Origin: Bacteroidota bacterium
Lineage (GTDB): Bacteria > Bacteroidota > Bacteroidia > Flavobacteriales > Flavobacteriaceae
Reading direction: 5' to 3'
Assembly (NCBI GenBank): GCA_027593245.1
Contig: JAQCJC010000008.1
Coordinates: forward strand, 1 to 45,660
DNA length: 45,660 nucleotides
Shown here one piece after another: positions 9,570-17,633 of the stretch; positions within the stretch are counted from its first letter, which is position 1; every line of letters begins with the position of its first letter. The translations under genes and the position numbers were made by a program. The notes beneath the pieces are model-generated. The model was not told where the DNA came from, made no database searches, and was given only the letters and a program-made list of their open reading frames with translations.

Positions 9570-10790
9570 TTAATTAAGTTCAAAACCAAGCGCTGAGAGG
9601 TCAGACCAAAAATCTGGATAAGACTTAGAAACCACATCGGCATCGTCAATAAAAAGCTGAGTTTTGAGTCCAAGGGGAGCAAATGCCATCGCCATGCGGT
9701 GGTCATTATAGGTCGCAATATGTGCGTTGGAGTTTAATTTATTTGGAGATTTTAGATGTAAACTATCGTCTGTAATTTCAATTGAAGTCCCTAACTTTTT
9801 TATTTCGTTTTGTAGAGCGACTAGGCGATCTGTTTCCTTGATTTTCAGAGTATGCAGCCCCTTCAAATTACACCCTATCTTTAGTCCCAAGCAAGTTACA
9901 GCTATAGTTTGTGCTATATCTGGTGCATTGACCAAATCTAAAGTCAATTGTTTTGACTGTGGTTCAGCTAATTTTTTTAAGGACAAGGTAGTTTCATTAA
10001 ACGAACTTTCTACACCAAGTTCCTTATAAATGTTTTTCAATACAGCATCCCCCTGTAAGCTATTAGGTTTATAGGCTGAGAGATCAATTTGCGTTCCAAT
10101 TGGACTTAAAGCAACAATGCTGTAAAAATAAGATGCTGAGGACCAATCGGCCTCAACTGTAAAGGTCTTATTGATGTCTTCGGCAAATGGAAGAACAGAA
10201 ATCATTTGTCCGTCGAAAGCAGTTTGCACGCCTAATTCTTCAAGTAATGAAAGTGTCATTTTTATGTACGGTACAGATGTTATTTTACCTTCTAAATGAA
10301 GAGACAGCCCTTTTGACAAGGTGGGTGCAATAAGCAGCAATGCTGAGATGTACTGACTGCTGATATTGGCCTTTAAATACACCTTGCTATCCGTGAGGCT
10401 TTTGCCTTCTATTAGAAGTGGCGGATAGCCTTCATTTTTTGTGTAAGTGATAGATGCGCCTAAAGAATTAAGGGCCTCAACAAGAATTTTAATCGGCCGC
10501 TCTTGCATTCTGCTCGAGCCTGTCAAAGTTGTAGTAGTTCCGGGTCGAGTTGCGAAATAAGCAGTAAGAAAACGCATTGCTGTTCCCGCATGGTGGATAT
10601 CCACTGTTGAACTAGAGGAGGTAAGTGCAGCTTGCATTAATTGGCTGTCATCAGAATTAGATAAATTATTGATTTTGAGCCCTTTGTATAGGGCCTGCAA
10701 CAACAAAACTCTATTAGATTCACTTTTTGACCCCGTAATTTTAAGCGAAGAAAAGGGTTTAATTTCTGACTTGTTTATTGAGATTTGCAC
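9570..10790 (-). CDS. aroA: 3-phosphoshikimate 1-carboxyvinyltransferase (EPSP synthase)
   Basis: A 406-residue EPSP synthase, the sixth step of the shikimate pathway (shikimate-3-phosphate + PEP to EPSP). Substrate-binding residues are visible: Lys22, Ser23 and Arg27 in GSKSESNR, AGTAMR at 68-73, and the later KIKETDRL and DHRMAMAFAPLG motifs. It is slightly shorter than the E. coli enzyme (427 aa), with a compact N-terminus, as is usual in Flavobacteria. It starts 2 bases after the stop of the MazG-like gene and is probably co-transcribed with it. It lies near, but not in, the attenuated aromatic operon at 12690-16594. Confidence 0.96.
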   Translation of the reverse strand: MQISINKSEIKPFSSLKITGSKSESNRVLLLQALYKGLKINNLSNSDDSQLMQAALTSSSSTVDIHHAGTAMRFLTAYFATRPGTTTTLTGSSRMQERPIKILVEALNSLGASITYTKNEGYPPLLIEGKSLTDSKVYLKANISSQYISALLLIAPTLSKGLSLHLEGKITSVPYIKMTLSLLEELGVQTAFDGQMISVLPFAEDINKTFTVEADWSSASYFYSIVALSPIGTQIDLSAYKPNSLQGDAVLKNIYKELGVESSFNETTLSLKKLAEPQSKQLTLDLVNAPDIAQTIAVTCLGLKIGCNLKGLHTLKIKETDRLVALQNEIKKLGTSIEITDDSLHLKSPNKLNSNAHIATYNDHRMAMAFAPLGLKTQLFIDDADVVSKSYPDFWSDLSALGFELN

Positions 10791-10792
10791 TT

Positions 10793-11119
10793 TTATTTCA
10801 GTTTTTTATTAGCGTGATGACGATTGTGATCTCGCTTTGTTTTTAGCGCTAATTTATGGTCAAAAGCAGCTTGTAAATTTACGCCCGTCTGATTGGCTAG
10901 ACAAAACACCACAAACATGACATCCGCCAATTCTTCACCCAAATCTTTATTTTTGTCGCTTTCTTTTTCACTTTGCTCGCCGTATCGCCGAGCAATTATT
11001 CGTGCGACCTCACCTACTTCTTCAGAGAGCTGCGCCATATTGGTCAATTCATTGAAATAGCGTACGCCGTGGGTTTTGATCCATTGATCGACAGTTTCTT
11101 GTGCATTTTGGATGTTCAT
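10793..11119 (-). CDS. MazG-like nucleotide pyrophosphohydrolase
   Basis: A 108-residue all-alpha NTP pyrophosphohydrolase of the MazG/YpjD type. The metal-binding signature is visible as QLSEEVGEVAR (E-E-x-x-E) and DLGEELADVMFV (E-E-L-x-D), separated by a short charged loop. Such small enzymes hydrolyse nucleoside triphosphates, possibly damaged ones; the exact substrate cannot be told. It is the first gene of a two-gene unit with aroA (2-base gap) and has its own promoter match upstream. Confidence 0.92.
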   Translation of the reverse strand: MNIQNAQETVDQWIKTHGVRYFNELTNMAQLSEEVGEVARIIARRYGEQSEKESDKNKDLGEELADVMFVVFCLANQTGVNLQAAFDHKLALKTKRDHNRHHANKKLK

Positions 11120-11141
11120 AATAAGATGTTTTTAAGCTATA

Positions 11142-11172
11142 CTAAAGTACTTAATGTCCATTTTTATATCAA
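11142..11172 (-). promoter_or_regulatory. Promoter of the MazG-like gene and aroA
   Basis: On the minus strand TTG (11172-11170), a 20-base spacer, then TACTTTAG (11149-11142). This matches TTG-N17-23-TAnnTTTG with one mismatch. It lies 22 bases before the start codon. Confidence 0.6.
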
Positions 11173-11188
11173 ATAATTTCATATAAAT

Positions 11189-11641
11189 TTATTCACGGTT
11201 TTTGGTATCTATGACAAGAGTTACAGGGCCATCATTTAAAAGCGAAACCTTCATGTCTGCACCAAAAAGACCAGCTTGAATGTCTTGTTCTAAATCGTCT
11301 TTTAATTGATTTAAAAATTGTTCGTAAATCGGCACTGCAAGTTCTGGTCGTGCTGCTTTTATATAGCTTGGGCGATTCCCTTTTTTAGTTTTGGCATGAA
11401 GTGTAAATTGACTAATGACTAATATCTCGCCTTTTATGTCTTTTAAAGATAAATTCATGACACCTTCATCATCATTAAATACTCTAAGTTGTACAATTTT
11501 ATTACTCAGCCATTGAATATCTTCCAAAGTATCTTCACTGACAATACCTAAAAAGACCAATAGACCTGAAGAAATTTTTCCTTTGATGGTTCCGTCAATC
11601 GAGACGTTTGCCTGAGTCACTCTTTGAATTACTGCTTTCAT
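11189..11641 (-). CDS. dtd: D-aminoacyl-tRNA deacylase
   Basis: A 150-residue DTD that removes D-amino acids mischarged on tRNA and so protects translation. Both family signatures are present: SQFTLHA and, near the C-terminus, NDGPVTLVID (the N-x-G-P-V-T motif). Length is as expected. Its ATG overlaps the rsgA stop by four bases (ATGA), so the two genes are translationally coupled, and both concern translation. Confidence 0.97.
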   Translation of the reverse strand: MKAVIQRVTQANVSIDGTIKGKISSGLLVFLGIVSEDTLEDIQWLSNKIVQLRVFNDDEGVMNLSLKDIKGEILVISQFTLHAKTKKGNRPSYIKAARPELAVPIYEQFLNQLKDDLEQDIQAGLFGADMKVSLLNDGPVTLVIDTKNRE

Positions 11642-12588
11642 ATGGGGTCGTGTACATCAGTTCTATAATTTGCGTCCTCTCCATCCAAAATTTGAATGTA
11701 CGATTTGTAGCGCGAAGCGGCAATTTCATCAGCCTCAACAGCTTGTTTAACGGCACATTTTGGCTCATGAACATGTTGGCAATTATGAAATTTACAATTG
11801 GATTTTAATTTAAAAAATTCAGGGAAATATTGATCCAGTTCTGCGGCTTCAACATCAACAACACCAAAGCCTTTGATTCCTGGTGTATCGATAATGCGCG
11901 CATCAAAACTTAAATCAAACATCTCTGCAAATGTAGTGGTGTGCTGCCCTTGTTGATGAAGTTCTGATATGGCTTTTGTCTTCAAATTTAATGAAGGTTC
12001 AATAGCGTTTACCAGAGTCGATTTACCTATGCCTGAGTGCCCAGAAAACATACTTGTTTTGTTCTTCATTTTTATTTTTATTGGCCCTAGATTATCTGCT
12101 TTTCTAGCGGATATTTTTAAACATTCGTAACCAACATTTGAATAAATATAAATCAAATCCTCAACAATTTTTTTCGTCTTTTCCTCATAGAGGTCCATTT
12201 TATTGAACAACAAAATAGAGGTTATGCCAAAGGCCTCAGCACTTACTAAAAAACGGTCAATAAAACTTGTAAACGTAGGAGGGTTATCTATAGTAATGAG
12301 TAAAAATACTTGGTCAATATTACTAGCAATAATGTGTGTTTGCTTAGATAAGTTGACTGATTTTCGAACAATATAGTTTTTTCGTGTTTGAATGGTTTTT
12401 ATCACTCCAGTTTCTTTATTGTTACTGGTTTCTAAGTCAAAATCTACAACATCACCAACCGCAATTGGATTTGTGCTTTTGATTCCTTGCATGCGAAATT
12501 TACCCTTGATACGACACTCGTAAAAAGAACCCTCTAAGGATTTGACCGTATACCAACTGCCTGTAGATTTATAAACTGTTCCTGTCAT
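11638..12588 (-). CDS. rsgA: Small ribosomal subunit biogenesis GTPase RsgA
   Basis: A 316-residue circularly permuted GTPase acting in late 30S maturation. It has an N-terminal OB fold, then NKMD (G4) ahead of GHSGIGKSTLVN (G1) and DTPGIKGFG (G3), and a C-terminal zinc site with the pattern C-x5-C-x-H-x5-C (CKFHNCQHVHEPKC). I chose the ATG at 12588 (MTGTVYKSTGSW) rather than one 11 codons upstream. The family starts with this sequence, and GAAGG is placed 7 bases before the chosen ATG. It is coupled to dtd by a 4-base overlap and separated from the upstream aromatic operon by a terminator. Confidence 0.95.
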   Translation of the reverse strand: MTGTVYKSTGSWYTVKSLEGSFYECRIKGKFRMQGIKSTNPIAVGDVVDFDLETSNNKETGVIKTIQTRKNYIVRKSVNLSKQTHIIASNIDQVFLLITIDNPPTFTSFIDRFLVSAEAFGITSILLFNKMDLYEEKTKKIVEDLIYIYSNVGYECLKISARKADNLGPIKIKMKNKTSMFSGHSGIGKSTLVNAIEPSLNLKTKAISELHQQGQHTTTFAEMFDLSFDARIIDTPGIKGFGVVDVEAAELDQYFPEFFKLKSNCKFHNCQHVHEPKCAVKQAVEADEIAASRYKSYIQILDGEDANYRTDVHDPI

Positions 12589-12661
12589 ACTATAACCTTC
12601 GTTATCAACACAAAGAAACAAATTTCTTTTTATTGTGTGTTATAGGATATTTAAGTGTATT

Positions 12662-12686
12662 AAAAAAGGGTGATTCAACACCCTTT
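12662..12686 (-). terminator. Terminator of the aromatic amino-acid operon
   Basis: On the minus strand AAAGGGTG - TTGAAT - CACCCTTT forms an 8-bp perfect stem and is followed by more T. It lies directly after the stop of the DAHP synthase gene (12690) and before rsgA. Confidence 0.85.
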
Positions 12687-12689
12687 ATT

Positions 12690-13772
12690 TTATGATTTCA
12701 AAATTTGTTTTTGATGATTAATTGATTCTTGATGAATTGCCTTAAATAGTTTTAAAATAAACTCTTCGCTTAAATTGTGTTGTTCGCCCTCTAGAACCAT
12801 TTTACCTAAGATTTCGTTCCAACGTTTACTTTGCAGCACGGCAACATTTTTTTCTTTTTTCAAGGCGCCAATTGCCTCAGCCACTTTCATTCGTTTTCCT
12901 AAAGTATCTAACAATTGGTTGTCAGCTACATCAATTTGTGCTCTAAGATTTTGAAGTTCAGAAGTGTAATCAGCTTCAGTTGTGCTTTCCTTTCTGATTT
13001 TCAGGTCTTTGGTGTATTGTATAAGCGTTTTTGGAGTAATCTGTTGAGCAGCATCACTCCATGCATTATCAGGGTCATAATGAGTTTCAATCATTAATCC
13101 ATCAAAATTCAAGTCCAATGCTGTTTGGCATACATCAAATACCATGTCACGCCTTCCTGTAATATGAGAGGGATCATTTATGAGCGGTAAGTCAGGGAAT
13201 CTAGTTTGCAGCTCAATTGCCAATTGCCATTCTGGATTATTTCTGTATTTCGATTTTTCATATGTCGAAAAACCTCGGTGAATCACCCCTAAATTTTTGA
13301 TGTTAGCAGAAGACAAACGCTCTACTGCACCAAGCCATAAGGCAAGATCTGGATTTACTGGGTTTTTGATTAAAACAATCTTATCTGTTCCTTCTAAGGC
13401 ATCAGCGATTTCTTGAACAATAAAAGGGCTCACTGTTGACCGTGCACCTATCCACAGCAAATCGATATCGTGTTCTAGTGCAAGCTCAACATGTGCTCTG
13501 TTTGCCACTTCTGTTGCTGTTTTCAAACCAGTTTCAGCCTTAACTTTCTGGAGCCACTTTAAGCCTAAAGCACCTACCCCTTCAAAGTTTCCGGGTCGGG
13601 TCCGTGGTTTCCAAATGCCCGCACGAAAATAACTGACATCAGAATCCTTTAGTTCGTGTGCTATTTTTAATACTTGTTCTTCAGTTTCTGCACTACACGG
13701 CCCAGCGATGACTAGAGGGTGTTCAAGTTTCAAATCATCTAACCATGTGCTTAATTCTTTGCTATTTTGCAT
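12690..13772 (-). CDS. Bifunctional DAHP synthase / chorismate mutase
   Basis: A 360-residue fusion. Residues ~1-265 are a type I-beta DAHP synthase (PEP + erythrose-4-phosphate, first step of the shikimate pathway), with GPCSAE at 24-29, KPRTRPGNFEG, IGARSTVSPF and the metal-site segment INDPSHITGRR. Residues ~268-360 are an AroQ-class chorismate mutase (LRAQIDVADNQLLDTLGKRM and a following helix with K-x-x-x-V-L-Q-S-K-R). The order DAHPS then mutase is known in Bacteroidota; the mutase domain can also serve as the regulatory site for prephenate. It is the last gene of the pheA operon, 10 bases after tyrA, with a terminator behind it. Confidence 0.95.
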   Translation of the reverse strand: MQNSKELSTWLDDLKLEHPLVIAGPCSAETEEQVLKIAHELKDSDVSYFRAGIWKPRTRPGNFEGVGALGLKWLQKVKAETGLKTATEVANRAHVELALEHDIDLLWIGARSTVSPFIVQEIADALEGTDKIVLIKNPVNPDLALWLGAVERLSSANIKNLGVIHRGFSTYEKSKYRNNPEWQLAIELQTRFPDLPLINDPSHITGRRDMVFDVCQTALDLNFDGLMIETHYDPDNAWSDAAQQITPKTLIQYTKDLKIRKESTTEADYTSELQNLRAQIDVADNQLLDTLGKRMKVAEAIGALKKEKNVAVLQSKRWNEILGKMVLEGEQHNLSEEFILKLFKAIHQESINHQKQILKS

Positions 13773-13782
13773 AGTATTGGTT

Positions 13783-14634
13783 TTAAGAAATTCCTTTTAA
13801 AATTGTTTTTATATGATTAATACTTCTCATTTCGTTACGGACGGATTCAAAATCATCTGATTCCATTAACGCTTTAAAATGGTTTAAGTTTTGAATGTAT
13901 TCATTGAGTGTTTCAATAACATTATCTTTGTTTTGTTCAAAAATGGGAGCCCACATGTCAGGTGAACTTTTTGCTAAGCGTACAGTCGACTCAAATCCAC
14001 TGCCTGCCATGTCAAAAATATTAAGTTCATTTTTTTCTTTGTCAATTACTGTTTTGCCTAGCATAAATGAACTGATGTGGGATAAATGAGACACATAAGC
14101 AATATGCTTGTCGTGTTCGACTGCATCCATATAACGAATACTCATACCCATAGCTTTAAAAATCTCGATCATCTCTTTAGATCGCTTTGGTTCAGTTTTG
14201 TCTAGATCGCAAATAATATTGGTTTTGTTTTTAAACAAATCAACAAAAGCAGCTTTCGGACCAGAAAATTCAGTACCTGCTATTGGGTGATTGGCCAAAA
14301 ACTGAGCGCGTTTCGGATGTGCATCCGCAACTTGACATATTGAGGCTTTTGTGGAGCCCATATCGACAACTAGCCCTTGAGGTGGCAATAAATCTAATAT
14401 TCTTGGCAGTAAATTAAGTGTTGCATCAACAGGGATAGATAAGAGTACTAAATCGGCGCGCTCAATATCCTCAACTTCTGCCTTTTTATGTATTAACCCT
14501 AAGTTTAAAGCTTCCGTAAGATGACCTTCATTGTGATCAATACCATGAATTACAGCTTTGGGTTTAACGGCTTTCAAATTTAAAGCAAGACTACCTCCGA
14601 TCAGTCCAGTCCCTATGATGTATATATTCTTCAT
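13783..14634 (-). CDS. tyrA: Prephenate dehydrogenase
   Basis: A 283-residue TyrA that oxidatively decarboxylates prephenate to 4-hydroxyphenylpyruvate on the tyrosine branch. A Rossmann motif opens the protein (GTGLIGGS, residues 8-15). Then come SIPVDATL, MGSTKASI, HPIAGTEFSGP and YVSHLSHISS, which carries the catalytic-site His. It has no visible C-terminal ACT domain. The start overlaps the aminotransferase stop by four bases, so translation is coupled. Confidence 0.95.
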   Translation of the reverse strand: MKNIYIIGTGLIGGSLALNLKAVKPKAVIHGIDHNEGHLTEALNLGLIHKKAEVEDIERADLVLLSIPVDATLNLLPRILDLLPPQGLVVDMGSTKASICQVADAHPKRAQFLANHPIAGTEFSGPKAAFVDLFKNKTNIICDLDKTEPKRSKEMIEIFKAMGMSIRYMDAVEHDKHIAYVSHLSHISSFMLGKTVIDKEKNELNIFDMAGSGFESTVRLAKSSPDMWAPIFEQNKDNVIETLNEYIQNLNHFKALMESDDFESVRNEMRSINHIKTILKGIS

Positions 14635-15776
14635 GCTGTACGCTTTAGGGCTTCATTAATGTCTTCTATCGGGGCGCAGAGCGAAAAACGTATGTAACCT
14701 TCCCCATTGGATCCAAAAATGGTTCCAGGTGCTACAAAAATATTTTTTTCAACAAGTAATGTGTCTATAAACTGTTCTGCATCGATCCCTTGCGAAAGTT
14801 TTGCCCAAACAAACATTCCTGCCGTGTCTGGCTCAAATGTACAGCCAAGTTGAGTTGCTAATTCCCAAACTAAAGCGCGGCGCTTTTTGTAAACCTCGTT
14901 AAGACTAGTGAACCAATCATTAGAAGATTTCAGAGCAGCGACAGCACCTTTTTGAACACCATAGAACATACCTGAATCCATATTGCTTTTAACTTTTATC
15001 ACATTGTTGATGTGTTGTTCAGCGCCTAAAAGCATACCAACACGCCAGCCAGCCATATTAAAACTTTTACTTAACGAATTTAGCTCCAAGCACACCTCTT
15101 TTGCTCCCTTAATATTAAAAATACTATTTGGGTTATCGTTCAAGATAAAACTATAAGGGTTATCATTGACAAGCAGAATATTGTGTTTTTTTGCAAATTG
15201 AATTAAAGCCGTTAAATGCTGCTCTGAGCCAAGTGTACCCGTAGGCATGTGTGGGTAATTGACCCACATGATTTTCACTCTTGAAAGATCCAATCGTTCT
15301 AGTGCTGATATCTGCGGTTGCCAATGCTTTTCCGCAGTTAAATCGTAAAAAATAGGGGTTGCACCTACTAACTTTGTAACCGAGCTGTAGGTAGGATATC
15401 CTGGATTTGGAATCAATGCAGCATCACCCTCATTGAGATAGGCCATGGAGATATGCATAATACCCTCCTTACTGCCCATAAGCGGAAGAATTTCATTTTC
15501 AGCATTGATTAAAACATTGTAATTTTTTTCATAAAAACTAGAAATTGCGTGTCTAAGCTCAGGTAATCCTTGGTAACTTTGATACTTGTGGGCTTGGGGT
15601 TCAGACAGGCTGTTTTCAAGTGCCGCTAGCACTGAAGGATGTGGCGGTAAATCTGGACTTCCAATGCCTAGGTTAATTACAGCTGCGCCATTGGAAACGA
15701 GTGTACGTACTTCTTTCAGTTTTTTTGAAAAGTAGTATTCTTCAACAGTATCTAAACGACGGGCTACTAGACTCAT
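14631..15776 (-). CDS. PLP-dependent class I/II aminotransferase (aromatic pathway)
   Basis: A 381-residue fold-type I aminotransferase with the PLP lysine at about 237 (SLSKSFNMAGWRVG), INLGIGSPDLPPHPSV near the N-terminus and NPGYPTYSS. It resembles aspartate/LL-diaminopimelate-type aminotransferases. Its place between prephenate dehydratase and prephenate dehydrogenase, with 4-base overlaps on both sides, argues that it transaminates phenylpyruvate and 4-hydroxyphenylpyruvate (or prephenate) to finish Phe and Tyr. The exact substrate range is inferred from context only. Confidence 0.92.
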   Translation of the reverse strand: MSLVARRLDTVEEYYFSKKLKEVRTLVSNGAAVINLGIGSPDLPPHPSVLAALENSLSEPQAHKYQSYQGLPELRHAISSFYEKNYNVLINAENEILPLMGSKEGIMHISMAYLNEGDAALIPNPGYPTYSSVTKLVGATPIFYDLTAEKHWQPQISALERLDLSRVKIMWVNYPHMPTGTLGSEQHLTALIQFAKKHNILLVNDNPYSFILNDNPNSIFNIKGAKEVCLELNSLSKSFNMAGWRVGMLLGAEQHINNVIKVKSNMDSGMFYGVQKGAVAALKSSNDWFTSLNEVYKKRRALVWELATQLGCTFEPDTAGMFVWAKLSQGIDAEQFIDTLLVEKNIFVAPGTIFGSNGEGYIRFSLCAPIEDINEALKRTA

Positions 15777-16594
15777 TGTTTTGCATTTTTATAAGTACCA
15801 AGTACTTTAAATTCTTCAGCCATTATTTTCATCACAGCAGTTGCCTTTTCATAATCCTCATAATCATCAAATGTGACATCCACAAAGAATGCATACTTCC
15901 AAGGTGTATCAATTTTAGGTAAAGATTGAATTTTGGTCAAGTTAAGTTTGCAATCGCTCATGACATTGAGCATGGCGGCTAAACTCCCACGTTTATGATT
16001 CAGCATAAATTTTAATGAGGCTTTATTTATAGTTGAGGAAGGGTTTTCGTTCCGTTCAACGATTACAAAACGAGTTTCATTATGCCTAATGGTTTGAATG
16101 CTCTCAGCTAAAATATTCAATTTATATATCTCTGCCGCACTAGAACTAGCAATGGCTGCAACTCCCTTTAATTGTTTCTTGTGAATTCTTTGTGCAACCT
16201 CAGCAGTATCGCGATCCTCAACTAATTTTATATGTGGATACTTGTCGAAAAAAGATTGACATTGCAACAATGCCATGGGATGCGAGTATACTTCTCTTAT
16301 ATCTAAAATATCCTGACCAGACAATGCCATTAAATTATGTTGAATATCTAAATAATACTCTCCTGTTATATGTAAATTATTGGCATCGATTAAAGCATAA
16401 TTAGGAATTATAGAGCCCGCAATTGAATTCTCCAATGCCATTACAGCGGTATCAACTTTTTCTTTAATCAAGCTATCCACTACTTCATTGAATGTTAAGA
16501 GGGGTTCAATTTCTACTGGATGCACAAAATAATTTTGCGTAACCAAATGATGAAATGACCCTTTTATCCCTTGTATGGCGACTTTATTTATCAT
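15773..16594 (-). CDS. pheA: Prephenate dehydratase
   Basis: A 273-residue PheA converting prephenate to phenylpyruvate. The catalytic domain (1-~180) contains the conserved Thr-Arg-Phe at 174-176 (NETRFVIVE). The C-terminal ACT domain (~190-270) has KRGSLAAML and TKIQSLP in the positions of the phenylalanine-binding motifs, so feedback inhibition is likely. No separate chorismate mutase domain is attached; that activity sits in the last gene of the operon. The start codon directly follows the T-run of the attenuator, with no room for a Shine-Dalgarno sequence. The conserved start VAIQGIKGSFHH supports this ATG. Confidence 0.96.
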   Translation of the reverse strand: MINKVAIQGIKGSFHHLVTQNYFVHPVEIEPLLTFNEVVDSLIKEKVDTAVMALENSIAGSIIPNYALIDANNLHITGEYYLDIQHNLMALSGQDILDIREVYSHPMALLQCQSFFDKYPHIKLVEDRDTAEVAQRIHKKQLKGVAAIASSSAAEIYKLNILAESIQTIRHNETRFVIVERNENPSSTINKASLKFMLNHKRGSLAAMLNVMSDCKLNLTKIQSLPKIDTPWKYAFFVDVTFDDYEDYEKATAVMKIMAEEFKVLGTYKNAKQ

Positions 16595-16625
16595 AAAAAA
16601 AAATCTCGATATTTACATCGAGACT
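16595..16625 (-). terminator. Attenuator (intrinsic terminator) of the pheA operon
   Basis: On the minus strand TCTCGAT (16623-16617), loop GTAAAT, ATCGAGA (16610-16604), then nine T up to the base before the pheA ATG. Flanking G-T and A-T pairs can extend the stem to nine. It lies 25 bases after the stop of the aromatic leader peptide. An upstream segment GTCGAGGT (16670-16663), inside the leader frame, can pair with the left arm as an antiterminator. Confidence 0.88.
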
Positions 16626-16649
16626 CAAATTGAAAGTTATAATATTAAA

Positions 16650-16730
16650 TTACACATACAAGACCTCGACTCTTTTTTCAAAAAAGAAGTAATACCAGCT
16701 GTAGAATGTATAATATGTATTATGCATCAT
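16650..16730 (-). CDS. Aromatic leader peptide of the pheA operon (attenuation)
   Basis: A 26-codon frame, ATG at 16730-16728 and TAA at 16652-16650. Eleven of the 26 residues are aromatic: six Tyr, four Phe and one Trp. Codons 6-17 read YYTFYSWYYFFF. The frame ends 25 bases before an intrinsic terminator that precedes pheA. This is the classical arrangement of a leader peptide whose stalling, under shortage of charged tRNA-Phe or tRNA-Tyr, prevents the terminator from forming. A possible 1:2 hairpin covers the Phe codons (ACTTCTTTT / AAAAGAGT, one mismatch), and codons 21-23 hold the candidate antiterminator strand. It is too short to be found by ordinary gene calling. The composition and context make chance unlikely; the mechanism itself is inferred. 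Confidence 0.9.
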   Translation of the reverse strand: MMHNTYYTFYSWYYFFFEKRVEVLYV

Positions 16731-16744
16731 TAATTATTAGAGCG

Positions 16745-16773
16745 CTAAAGTAAATATTTTTTATTCAAAACAA
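16745..16773 (-). promoter_or_regulatory. Promoter of the pheA attenuated operon
   Basis: On the minus strand TTG (16773-16771), 18-base spacer, TACTTTAG (16752-16745), one mismatch from TAnnTTTG. It would start transcription at about 16738-16740, some 10 bases before the leader ATG. Confidence 0.6.
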
Positions 16774-16886
16774 AATTCAATTTTATGTTTTTTGAAATTC
16801 GCCTTCAATTTTCATTAATTCTAAAAAAAACAGCAAATTAATTGAACATTAACTAAAATATCGAGCTTTTACTGAATTGAATTCAA

Positions 16887-17633
16887 TCAATCCAAGAAAA
16901 TAAGTGCTCCCGTGTAAAGTTGGGTTACATCTACCTCTGCTGGGGTATGTACAGAGATCAAGTTCCCGGTACCGCGCAATTCTCCTTTAAGAGATTGTAA
17001 GGGATGTACAACAATATCATGGCTACTGCGGTGTGATATTATAACATTCTGTGCTAAAAGATTTGCTCCAAAAAAAGCTGTTGTCCCCGAATAGAATCCA
17101 ACAGAAAGATTATCCACAGCGCCAGATATAATAAATTGCGATAGATTATTGGAAATTACATTTAAGCTTTCAGCTTGTATTACCAAATCAAAGTCACCCA
17201 AACTTAATTGATCTTCACGAAAATTTTCAGAGATCAAATTCAAATTTTGAAATGTTAATAGCCCTAAAGATTTTATTGTATACTGAGAATTACTTCGAAT
17301 TTCTGAAAGATTTGGGGTAGTCACTGTGATTTTAGTAGGACTATAACTACGAATCCAATTGCAAAGATTGTGGTCTGTGAGGGACAGCACATCCTCGCTT
17401 ACAGCATAAGAGATATCGGAAATCAAATGGGCACCAGCATCAATACTTAGATGGAAATCAACTCCTTCCTTAACAACTAATTCTATGTTTTCATTAACCA
17501 AAATTTTACTGAATGGTTCAAGACTATATTCAACACTGATCCTATCGCCGGCAGTTTGTATACAATCTGGGGCTTTATCCTCAGCGCAGGCCAAAACAAG
17601 CAGAATAATACTATTTAATAATACCTTTTTCAT
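16887..17633 (-). CDS. GIN-domain (DUF2807-like) lipoprotein
   Basis: A 248-residue lipoprotein (lipobox LVLAC, Cys16). The mature part reads like a right-handed beta-helix of the GIN/DUF2807 'head' family: SLEPFSKILVNENIELVVKEG, a PTKITVTTPNLSEIRS segment, then repeated strands (LNLISENF, LNVISNNLSQFIISG, VDNLSVGFYSG, VIISHRSSHDIVVHP). These domains are common in Bacteroidota and poorly understood; they may bind or shield surface polymers. Its start overlaps the stop of the PagL-like gene by four bases, so the two are coupled and may work together at the outer membrane. It is followed by a ~250-base AT-rich region in front of the pheA promoter, in which I see nothing beyond that promoter. 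Confidence 0.85.
   Translation of the reverse strand: MKKVLLNSIILLVLACAEDKAPDCIQTAGDRISVEYSLEPFSKILVNENIELVVKEGVDFHLSIDAGAHLISDISYAVSEDVLSLTDHNLCNWIRSYSPTKITVTTPNLSEIRSNSQYTIKSLGLLTFQNLNLISENFREDQLSLGDFDLVIQAESLNVISNNLSQFIISGAVDNLSVGFYSGTTAFFGANLLAQNVIISHRSSHDIVVHPLQSLKGELRGTGNLISVHTPAEVDVTQLYTGALIFLD

Noticed and set aside
9570-10790. aroA as a member of the attenuated aromatic operon
   Set aside because: It lies beyond a terminator and several unrelated genes, and it is joined to the MazG-like gene with its own promoter candidate.
12588-12621. Upstream ATG extending RsgA by 11 residues
   Set aside because: The extension is not like the family, and a better start with GAAGG in front lies at 12588.
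16671-16690. CTTTTTTGAAAAAAG inverted repeat as an independent terminator
   Set aside because: It is A/T only and lies inside the aromatic leader frame (Phe-Phe-Phe-Glu-Lys-Arg); it is better explained as the 1:2 hairpin of the attenuator.
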